Assembly (NCBI GenBank): GCA_045590215.1
Contig: JAZNQO010000034.1
Coordinates: 1 to 39,318 of the forward strand
Length of the DNA: 39,318 nt
Direction of reading: 5' to 3'
Origin: RUG563 sp045590215
Lineage (GTDB): Bacteria > Bacillota > Clostridia > Christensenellales > Aristaeellaceae
The first letter of the stretch is position 1, and each line of letters starts with the position of its first letter. This document shows, one piece after another, positions 31,129 through 37,910 of the stretch. The notes beneath the pieces were generated by a model. It made no database searches. It was not told the DNA's origin and saw only the letters and a program-made list of their open reading frames with translations. Made by a program: the position numbers and the translations under genes.

Positions 31129-31266
31129 ACGGGGGAAACGATTCTTTCAGGAATAAACCCCTTGTGGGTTTGTGATGCGGTAAACGATACGTTTTTTGTA
31201 TGTAAAAAGCATGCGCAAGCATTGCGCAGGGCATGCGATGCAATTGAAAAGAATCGTTCCCCCCGT
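31129..31266 (-). repeat. 138-bp inverted-repeat element with nested palindromes
   Basis: The left arm ACGGGGGAAACGATTCTTTCA (31129-31149) pairs with the right arm TTGAAAAGAATCGTTCCCCCCGT (31244-31266) with one mismatch and one bulge. The core has smaller palindromes: AAACCCcttgtGGGTTT (31157-31173 region), AAACGatACGTTT, and TGCGCAAgcaTTGCGCA (31212-31228) inside a larger GCATGC arm. It lies 15 bp after the acpS stop and before the NAD(P)HX repair gene. On the minus strand it continues into GTACCCCCTTCC and GAAAACC-AATCCGG, similar to the hairpin after secA. Confidence 0.7.
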
Positions 31267-31280
31267 AATATTTCTCTTCT

Positions 31281-31658
31281 TTACATATTCCGCTCTGCAA
31301 TAGCAATGGCTGCCGCCACGCCGCCGTCATGGGAAATGGAAAGGTGCAGGTTGGTAATATTCCGCTGGGAAGCGTGCAGGGCAAATTCCCCACGCAAATC
31401 GTAATAGGGCGCACCGTATTTATCGTGCAGAACGCAGATATCCTGAATGGTGCCGAGGGTAAAGCCTGTGCCCAGAGCTTTTACCAGAGCTTCCTTGGCG
31501 GCAAAAATGCCGGCCATGGTCTGGGCAGCGGCTTTCCCCTTGTTTTCGATATATTCCTGTTCTTCCATGCTGAAAAAACGGGCCAGAAAGCGTCCGTCCG
31601 TCAGCTGCTTTTCCATGCGTGCAATATCGCACACATCAATGCCCACGCCCACAATCAT
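31281..31658 (-). CDS. acpS: Holo-[acyl-carrier-protein] synthase
   Basis: AcpS moves the 4'-phosphopantetheine arm of CoA to a serine of acyl carrier protein, needed for fatty-acid synthesis. The 125-residue protein has GVGIDVCDIARM (4-15, metal-binding Asp), FAAKEALVKALGTG (52-65, catalytic/metal Glu) and the C-terminal SISHDGGVAAAIA. The ATG at 31658 overlaps the P1 peptidase stop by 4 bp (ATGA). The length and motifs are typical of the trimeric bacterial enzyme. Confidence 0.97.
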   Translation of the reverse strand: MIVGVGIDVCDIARMEKQLTDGRFLARFFSMEEQEYIENKGKAAAQTMAGIFAAKEALVKALGTGFTLGTIQDICVLHDKYGAPYYDLRGEFALHASQRNITNLHLSISHDGGVAAAIAIAERNM

Positions 31659-32611
31659 AGCTGCGAAAAGAGCAGGGCGTTGGCAATGGCCCGTGCTGTC
31701 ACTTCCGCCGCTGCGGCGCAGAGCTTCACAAAGTTCACCTGTGCATCCGTTTTCCCGGTGGCCAAGGCAAAGATGGTATCGCCGTCCATCTGGGTGTGCA
31801 CCGGGCGAATGGTTCGGGCGAGGCCGTCATGGCTGACGTCCGCCAAGCGGTTGGCCTGTTCCTTGGTCAGCTTGCAATCCACGGCCACCACGCCGATTGT
31901 TGTATTGCTGCCGGGGGCAGGGATGCGCATCTGCTGGGGCGCAGGCGCATGGCCGTACAGCAGCCCTTCCGCATAGACCGGCGTGCCGTCCGGCATATGG
32001 GCGCAGCCGATCACCTTCCCGGTTTCGGGGTGATACACATCCCCCACCGCATTCACGGCGACCACAGCACCCACCGTCACGCCTTCGGGCAGCGTAATGG
32101 AAGCGGAGCCAATGCCGCTGTCCTGGGGCTTGGCGGAAGAAATCAGCTTGCCCACCGTTGCGCCGGTTCCGGCTCCAACCCTGCCCTGCGCCATGCCCTT
32201 GGCAGCGTTCATGCAGGCTGCCCGGCCCATAGCGGCATCGGGACGGATATTGGGATCGCCAACGCCCAAATCATATAAAACCGCAGCCGGCACAATGGGC
32301 ACCCTTGCCACGCCCATATCCATACCGATTCCCATGCTTTCCAGATAGCGCATCACGCCGCCGGCTGCATCCAGCCCGAAGGCACTGCCGCCGGAAAGCA
32401 CCACCGCATTCACGTTTTCTACCAGATTGCCGGGGCGCAAAAGATCCGTCTCCCGGGTGCCGGGAGCGGCTCCCCGAACCGATACGCCGCCAATGGCTCC
32501 CTGATCTCTGCAAAGCACCACGGTGACGCCTGTGCGGCCGGATGTGCTGCCTGCATGGCCCACTTTGATGCCATGCACCATGGTGATATCGCCGGGATAC
32601 GTTTTTTTCAT
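31655..32611 (-). CDS. P1 family (S58) peptidase, DmpA/BapA-like
   Basis: The 318-residue protein belongs to the P1/DmpA family of N-terminal nucleophile hydrolases, which cut themselves in two and act as aminopeptidases on small peptides, beta-peptides or amides. It begins with the usual IKVGHAGSTSGRTGVTVVLC stretch, has VVLSGGSAFGLDAAGGVM, and the probable cleavage region in GSNTTIGVVAVD, where a Thr would become the nucleophile. The physiological substrate is unknown. The ATG at 32611 follows GAGGGAATG. Coupled to acpS by overlap; 33 bp separate it from the lipase-NlpC gene. Confidence 0.92.
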   Translation of the reverse strand: MKKTYPGDITMVHGIKVGHAGSTSGRTGVTVVLCRDQGAIGGVSVRGAAPGTRETDLLRPGNLVENVNAVVLSGGSAFGLDAAGGVMRYLESMGIGMDMGVARVPIVPAAVLYDLGVGDPNIRPDAAMGRAACMNAAKGMAQGRVGAGTGATVGKLISSAKPQDSGIGSASITLPEGVTVGAVVAVNAVGDVYHPETGKVIGCAHMPDGTPVYAEGLLYGHAPAPQQMRIPAPGSNTTIGVVAVDCKLTKEQANRLADVSHDGLARTIRPVHTQMDGDTIFALATGKTDAQVNFVKLCAAAAEVTARAIANALLFSQL

Positions 32612-32644
32612 TCTTCATTCCCTCTTTCCTAAAACTGCTTTCCG

Positions 32645-34111
32645 TTAATAAAAGGTTTTGTTTTCTTTCTTTAAACGATAGGCCAGATAGCCGTTTTCTT
32701 TCAACTCCTGTATACTGCGCTCCCGGCAAACCACCTTGCCCGTGTACCGGGTGCTTTCCACCACTTCCATGGTATCTTCCCCCGTTATCCCGGAAAAAAA
32801 CATCACATGGCTACCGGATTTCAGCAGGATATCCCCTGCTTTTAGTTCATCATAGGCAATTTCGTCGCAAATGGCAGAAAAATCCCGTGTCGCCAGCTTT
32901 TTCGGCAGCTGCCAGCAAACGCTCACAAGCCCCGAACAATCCATGCCCACACAGTCCCGGCTGATGACCTTCGGCCGGTCGTCCGGCACATTCCCGGCAT
33001 ATTTTCCTTCTTTCAGCCCCTGCAAAAACTTCGCTTCGTCACTCCAGCCGCCCCAGCAATAGGGCATGCCCTTGTTTTCCCTGGCCGTCTGCCACCATGC
33101 GCAGGGGTAGGCACTCTGGGTGTAGTCCTCGTCCGGGGTGTCCACCCGATAGCCCATCCCGTCTTCCCCATGGAACCGGTTCTTTTCCGTGGGCATCCAT
33201 GCAATGTCCGCAAAGCCCTTCGCCCGTTTCAATACCCTTCTGCCAAAGGTTCTCTCCAAGGCTTCATTCAGCCAATCGGCCAAGTCTTTGTCCACTTCTT
33301 CTTTGTTTACTTCATTGAAAAGCTCATGCCGGGCATTCGGATACAGCTTCACCGTAACGTCTGAAAGCCCTGCCTTTTGGAACGCCTCCGCCACATGCCT
33401 AACCCCATCACCCATCTGTCCCACGGGGTCTTTCTCCCCGGAAAGGAAATAGACAGGCAGGCCTTTGGGCAATGCCGACAGGCGGCTTTCATCCGCAATG
33501 GCACCCAGGCCACCAAAGAAATCCGCATAGGCTTTCCCCGTGAACAAAAAGCCGCACAGGGGGTCGGCAATGTATTTATCCACTTCTTTTTCGTCCCGGC
33601 TCAACCAGTCAAAGGGCGTGCGGGCAGGCTGAAACGCCTTGTTATTGGCACTGAATGCCATCTTATCCACGATTTTGCTGGGCTTTTTCCTTGGCATCAG
33701 GCTGGCCACCATCCTCCCGGCGGCGGTCAAGGCTTTGGGATAATAGCCCGTGCCGGATAGCACCAGCCCGTCCAGCTCTTCCGGGTATTGCAACACAAAT
33801 TCCCGGGCAAGGAAGCTGCCCATGCTGTGCCCCAGCAGAAAATAAGGCGTGTTCGGGTATTGCGCTTTTGTGGTCTGCATCACTGCATAGGCATCCTCAA
33901 TCAGCTTTTGCCAGCCGTCTTCGTCGGCAAAATAGCCCAGCAGCTCCGCATTCTTCCCGTGACCCCGGTGGTTTTTACCCACCACAAGAAAGCCCTTTTC
34001 ATTCAAAGCCCTGGCCATGCGCTCATAGCGGTCCATATGCTCCGCCATGCCGTGCAGAATCTGAATAACGGCGGCCGGTTTGCCTTCCGGCTTCCAAAGC
34101 CGAACGTCCAT
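32645..34111 (-). CDS. Monoacylglycerol-lipase-like hydrolase fused to NlpC/P60-type domain
   Basis: The 488-residue protein joins two hydrolases. Residues 1 to about 290 are a Hydrolase_4/lysophospholipase domain: HGMAEH (20-25), nucleophile elbow GHSMG (Ser96), Asp228 in GEKDPV and His262 in ARHELF. Residues about 325-485 resemble NlpC/P60 (papain-like) peptidases: PYCWGGWS (350-357), VGMDCSGLVSVCW (388-400, Cys392), AGDILL (425-430) and GSHVMFFSG (433-441, His435). Both triads look complete. No signal peptide or membrane segment is visible, which is odd for a wall-peptide hydrolase. The ATG at 34111 has GGGAGG upstream. Substrates are unknown; acyl-lipid and peptide or amide cleavage are inferred only from the families. 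Confidence 0.88.
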   Translation of the reverse strand: MDVRLWKPEGKPAAVIQILHGMAEHMDRYERMARALNEKGFLVVGKNHRGHGKNAELLGYFADEDGWQKLIEDAYAVMQTTKAQYPNTPYFLLGHSMGSFLAREFVLQYPEELDGLVLSGTGYYPKALTAAGRMVASLMPRKKPSKIVDKMAFSANNKAFQPARTPFDWLSRDEKEVDKYIADPLCGFLFTGKAYADFFGGLGAIADESRLSALPKGLPVYFLSGEKDPVGQMGDGVRHVAEAFQKAGLSDVTVKLYPNARHELFNEVNKEEVDKDLADWLNEALERTFGRRVLKRAKGFADIAWMPTEKNRFHGEDGMGYRVDTPDEDYTQSAYPCAWWQTARENKGMPYCWGGWSDEAKFLQGLKEGKYAGNVPDDRPKVISRDCVGMDCSGLVSVCWQLPKKLATRDFSAICDEIAYDELKAGDILLKSGSHVMFFSGITGEDTMEVVESTRYTGKVVCRERSIQELKENGYLAYRLKKENKTFY

Positions 34112-34142
34112 GAAAACGCCTCCCTTTCAAGCAATAGCAACA

Positions 34143-34175
34143 CAGGAGGGGCCTCATCCTACAAAGCCCCTCCTG
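34143..34175 (-). terminator. Hairpin after trpS
   Basis: A 10-bp perfect stem CAGGAGGGGC / GCCCCTCCTG with a 13-nt loop, but only TGTTGCTATTGCTT follows on the minus strand. A weak or partial terminator between trpS and the lipase-NlpC gene. Confidence 0.5.
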
Positions 34176-34183
34176 CGGAAAAA

Positions 34184-35185
34184 TTACAGCTGGAACAAGC
34201 CAACCTTCTTATACACTTTTTTGAGCGTTTTGCGTGCCAGATAATCCGCCTTTTCGGCGTTGCGCTTCAGCATGGCGTTCAGGCTGTCCTTATCCGCCAG
34301 AATGGCGTTATACCGCTGCTGAATGGGTGCAAATTCTGTCAGCACCGCATCCGTTACCGCTTCCTTCAGCGCACCATAACCCAGCCCGGAAAGGGCAGCA
34401 GCCGCTTCTTCGGGGGTCTGGTTTTTGAGGGCGGCCAGAATGGTCAGCAAATTGGAAACGCCGGGCTTGTTTTCCGGGTCATAGCGGATTTCGCCGTCAC
34501 TGTCCGTTACGGCACGCTTCAGCTTCCGCCGGATATCCTCCGGCTTATCCAGCAGCGCAATGAAGGTATCTTCCGGGTCAGATTTGCTCATTTTCCTTGT
34601 CGGTTCCGTCAGGCTCATGATCTTGGCGGACGCCTTGCGGATGTAGGGCTCCGGGATGGTAAACACATCGCCATACACGCCGTTGAACCGCTGGGCAATA
34701 TCCCGGCAGATTTCCACATGCTGCTTCTGATCCACGCCCACAGGCACGATGTCCGTCTGGTAAAGCAGGATATCGCTGGCCATCAGCACGGGATAGGTGA
34801 ACAGGCCTGCGTTGATATTATCCGCATGCTTGGCAGACTTATCCTTGAACTGGGTCATGCGGTTCAGTTCGCCCATATAAGTGAAGCAATTCAGAATCCA
34901 TGCCAGTTCCGCATGGGCCGGCACATGGCTCTGGCAATAAATAATGTTCTGTTCGGGATCCAACCCGCAGGCCACATAAAGAGCCGCCAAGGAAGCTGTG
35001 CGCTTGCGCAGATCCGCCGGGTTCTGCCGCACTGTCAATGTGTGCAAATCTACTACGCAATACAGGCAATCCGCATCCGGGAAGGAAGAAAAATTTCGCA
35101 ATGCGCCGATATAGTTTCCCAAGGTAATATTGCCGGAGGGCTGAATGCCCGAAAATACCACTTTACGCTTTTCGTTCTGTTCCAT
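34184..35185 (-). CDS. trpS: Tryptophanyl-tRNA synthetase
   Basis: Cytosolic class I aminoacyl-tRNA synthetase that charges tRNA-Trp. The 333-residue protein has the HIGH-equivalent SGIQPSGNITLGNYIGAL (12-29), in which a Thr replaces the usual His as in many Bacillota TrpRS, the DLHTLTV segment, and the KMSKS loop (RKMSKSDPEDTF, near 196). The length is normal. ATG 35185 has AAAGGGG upstream. Its promoter (35221-35249) is about 36 bp upstream, which leaves no room for a T-box riboswitch. Confidence 0.97.
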   Translation of the reverse strand: MEQNEKRKVVFSGIQPSGNITLGNYIGALRNFSSFPDADCLYCVVDLHTLTVRQNPADLRKRTASLAALYVACGLDPEQNIIYCQSHVPAHAELAWILNCFTYMGELNRMTQFKDKSAKHADNINAGLFTYPVLMASDILLYQTDIVPVGVDQKQHVEICRDIAQRFNGVYGDVFTIPEPYIRKASAKIMSLTEPTRKMSKSDPEDTFIALLDKPEDIRRKLKRAVTDSDGEIRYDPENKPGVSNLLTILAALKNQTPEEAAAALSGLGYGALKEAVTDAVLTEFAPIQQRYNAILADKDSLNAMLKRNAEKADYLARKTLKKVYKKVGLFQL

Positions 35186-35220
35186 GTGAATCCAATCCCC
35201 TTTTTGTAGTTCTAAAGTGA

Positions 35221-35249
35221 ATTATAACATTTTTTCCGCTATCTGTAAA
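35221..35249 (-). promoter_or_regulatory. Promoter of trpS
   Basis: On the minus strand, TTTACA (35244-35249), 17 bp, perfect TATAAT (35221-35226). The leader is short. Confidence 0.8.
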
Positions 35250-35338
35250 GAATGGAAAGAACCGCCCGTTTTTTGATACACGAAAAAAACCGTGCTTTCT
35301 CTTTTCTCCCTTCCAGATTGCATTTTTGCAAATGCAGA

Positions 35339-35656
35339 GAACCATGAGGGATTCCACTCCTTCTTGTGTGGATACGGTGAGAACACCGGGCGGGGACATC
35401 GTCCCTGCACCCAGTAGCGGAAAAACATATCATCATCGAACTTCACTCATCCCGCTGTAATTGAGGGAAACCCATTCGCATCTGAACCACGCAGAAAACC
35501 AGATAAACGTTGAATATCGTCTGCCCACGGCCGCAAAACTTCCGTTCCTCAAGCTCCATGCGGAGATAATTTCTGCAAAAAATAAGCGTGTTTTCGCAGA
35601 GTGGGTGCAGGGAGGAACTCCCTGCCATGGGGTACAGGGGACGAGCAGTCCCCTGC
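35339..35656 (+). repeat. Composite hairpin-array intergenic repeat, copy 3 (short form)
   Basis: This gene-free stretch between trpS and the solute-binding protein gene matches copy 2 at its start (GAACCATGAGGGATTCC for AACCATGAGGGGCTCC), then GGGACatcGTCCC with CTGCACCCAGTAGCGG. It lacks the middle GGCGGC, GGATGC and terminator hairpins. It then resumes with CCCACGG, CTTCCGTTCCTCAAGCTCC and ATGCGG, and ends with GTGCAGGGAGgaaCTCCCTGCC and GTACAGGGGAC/GTCCCCTGC. The GTGCAGGG hairpin carries compensated changes relative to copy 1 (GGAG/CTCC for GGTC/GACC), so its pairing is kept. Confidence 0.75.
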
Positions 35657-35686
35657 TCCGTTTCAAACCCTACACTTCACACAAAC

Positions 35687-35725
35687 AGACACAAGAAAAG
35701 CTGCGTCAAGCAATATGACGCAGCT
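35687..35725 (-). terminator. Intrinsic terminator after the solute-binding protein gene
   Basis: A perfect 10-bp stem AGCTGCGTCA / TGACGCAGCT with a 7-nt loop, then TTTTCTTGTGTCTG on the minus strand. Confidence 0.85.
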
Positions 35726-35786
35726 TCTCTAATGATTGGAACGTCTGGCTGTTTCGGCCAAGCGTTCTTTTCTTTACGACTCCGGC

Positions 35787-37781
35787 TTAATCAATGATGA
35801 TAATGCCGTCGTCGTCGCCAAAGTCTTCTTCATCCTCCAGCAGAATATCTTCTTCATCTTCCTCCGCCGGGTCGCCAAGGTAGGCTCCTACGATGGCTTG
35901 TCCCCAAGTAGCGTTGGCATTGATTTCATAGTTCTGCAGAAGGGGGGTATGGAAATCGAAGTAAGCGTTGGAATAAACGGGAATGGCCGGAACCACTTCC
36001 TGCCAGTATTCCTGGAACGCAATCCACTTCTGGCAATAGGAAACGATATCACCAGGCTCCGTCTTGGCCATATCCTGCGCCAATTCGTACAGCTTTTCAT
36101 CTTCGATATGGGTGTAATTGCTGTTGATGCCATCCACCGGCGCATAATTCAGCGTGGGGTCAAACACTTCGCTGAAGTTGGTGGCCAGATAGATCATATC
36201 GCAATCCCGGTCCGTCTGACGGTAATATTGGGTCAGCAATTCTTCCATGGGCACGGGAGTCAGGGTCAGCTGAATGCCAGCCTGCTGCAGATTCTGAACG
36301 AAGGTTTCTTCCATGCTTTCGGCAATCTTGTTCCCTGCGGGATAAATCATTTCCAGCGTCAGGGGCACCAGTTCACCGTCCACATCGGCGCAGCGCACGC
36401 TATCCACGCCTGCCTGATAGGTGCCGCCGTCCATGTTCAGCGTCCAGCCGTCATGATCCAGCAGCTGATTGGCCTTTTCCACGTCCAGATCGTATACAGG
36501 AATGCTGTCCATGTTCATTTCTTCCAATGCCAGCAGCATATCCTCGTATTCTTTCTTTTCCGCTTCGGTGGCACCCTCTTCGGGTTCTTCAAATTCGGGA
36601 ATCAAGGCTCCTGTCATCACCTGATACATCCACTGGCCAATGCCGTAGTATCCATCCACCCGCAGGCCGAAGTTTCCTACATAGCTGCTCACCAGCGCAT
36701 CCTTGTCCAGGCAATAGGCAATGGCCTGACGCACAGCGGCGTTCTTTACCGTGGCCTTTTCGCAGTTGAAAGACATCAGGCTCAAGCCGATACGGGCATA
36801 GCTGGCCATCCGGGCCGTTCCTTCGCCCACCAAGCCAATGCCGCTCATCACAGTTTCCGCATTCACGGCCTTGTTAATCAGCCCCAGTTCGCCATTGGCC
36901 AGTTCATCCAGCATGGTTTCGTTGGTCACCGTTTTATAGGTCAGATACGGGATGGTTGGCAGCACGCCTTCGGCATTACCCTTGTAGTATTCATTGATTT
37001 CAAATTCAGCTTGCTTTCCGTCAAAGGAAATCAGTTTGTAGGGGCCACAAGTCACTTTAGGATTGAACACATAGCCGTTTTCAGGATCCAGCATGGAGAC
37101 TTGTAAGGCTTCTGCGGTAAAGGTTCCGGCGGTTTTGTCCAGGTAGATGCCTTCGCCGTCGTCCTTCACTTCGCAGCCGGGTGCAATCACATCAATGGGC
37201 AGAGGCTGGCAACGCAAAAGACCCAGCTCGTAGAAGAAGGGACGATAGGCCGCATCAATGGTGATATCCAGCATCCGGTCGTTAATCACCTTCACGCCAG
37301 CCAGCACATCCGTTTCGCCATTCTTATAGGCTTCCATGCCCAGAACGGAACCAAAGCTATCGGTGTTGCCGCCAATTTGCTTAATCTCATCTGCCACAGA
37401 GAGCAGCATGGTAAAAGCATAATCCCATGCGGTAATGGGGGTGCCGTCAGAGTAATACAGGTCATCCGCCAGCACCAGAGAATAGGTGCGGTTTCCCTGC
37501 GCATCATCAAACACCGCAATGCCGGTTACAACCGTCGGGTCTACATCAAAGTAACCTTGATCGTACTGCCATAGCACAAGATTGTAACCGAAAAGCAACT
37601 GTTCCACGTCCAGGTCGGCCGTGTTATTGCCCCACATATTGGTAGAAAAATTTCCATTGAACGCCGTGGTGCTTCCCACCACAAGGTGTTCATATTCTGC
37701 ATTTTCCAAATTTTCTGCTAAAACAAGGGTTTGGCTCAGGGCCAAAACCAGCGTCAGCAGCAGCGCAGCCCATCTTTTCAT
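35787..37781 (-). CDS. Family 5 ABC transporter substrate-binding protein without lipobox
   Basis: The 664-residue protein resembles family 5 (OppA/DppA-like) extracellular solute-binding proteins: YSLVLADDLYYSDGTPITAWDY, then TVKNAAVRQAIAYCLDKDAL and a long C-terminal lobe. These bind peptides or other substrates for ABC importers. The N-terminal signal (about 4-22, LLLTLVLALSQTLVLAENL) lacks the lipobox cysteine normally used to tether such proteins in Gram-positive bacteria. The C-terminus is an acidic tail of about 30 residues rich in Asp and Glu, ending DDDGIIIID. I start at ATG 37781, as AAAGG directly abuts the earlier ATG. No permease or ATPase genes are adjacent. A membrane helix at the C-terminus was not seen. 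Confidence 0.85.
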   Translation of the reverse strand: MKRWAALLLTLVLALSQTLVLAENLENAEYEHLVVGSTTAFNGNFSTNMWGNNTADLDVEQLLFGYNLVLWQYDQGYFDVDPTVVTGIAVFDDAQGNRTYSLVLADDLYYSDGTPITAWDYAFTMLLSVADEIKQIGGNTDSFGSVLGMEAYKNGETDVLAGVKVINDRMLDITIDAAYRPFFYELGLLRCQPLPIDVIAPGCEVKDDGEGIYLDKTAGTFTAEALQVSMLDPENGYVFNPKVTCGPYKLISFDGKQAEFEINEYYKGNAEGVLPTIPYLTYKTVTNETMLDELANGELGLINKAVNAETVMSGIGLVGEGTARMASYARIGLSLMSFNCEKATVKNAAVRQAIAYCLDKDALVSSYVGNFGLRVDGYYGIGQWMYQVMTGALIPEFEEPEEGATEAEKKEYEDMLLALEEMNMDSIPVYDLDVEKANQLLDHDGWTLNMDGGTYQAGVDSVRCADVDGELVPLTLEMIYPAGNKIAESMEETFVQNLQQAGIQLTLTPVPMEELLTQYYRQTDRDCDMIYLATNFSEVFDPTLNYAPVDGINSNYTHIEDEKLYELAQDMAKTEPGDIVSYCQKWIAFQEYWQEVVPAIPVYSNAYFDFHTPLLQNYEINANATWGQAIVGAYLGDPAEEDEEDILLEDEEDFGDDDGIIIID

Positions 37782-37829
37782 CTTCAAAATCATCCTTTCG
37801 TAGCGGACGAAACGCCCTTTTTCGGCTCA

Positions 37830-37872
37830 AAAAATCCGGAATGCCCGGCATGTGTGTTACCACATGCCGGGC
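37830..37872 (-). terminator. Intrinsic terminator after the surface-protein gene
   Basis: A 12-bp perfect stem GCCCGGCATGTG / CACATGCCGGGC (37843-37872) with a 6-nt loop, then ATTCCGGATTTTTTG on the minus strand. The solute-binding protein gene begins 49 bp downstream of the U-rich part. Confidence 0.85.
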
Positions 37873-37910
37873 GCCATAACTTTTTGGCTGTTATGAACTT
37901 TCCTTTTGGA

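Noticed and set aside
35186..35338. T-box riboswitch upstream of trpS
   Set aside because: The promoter lies only about 36 bp from the start codon, so no T-box leader fits.
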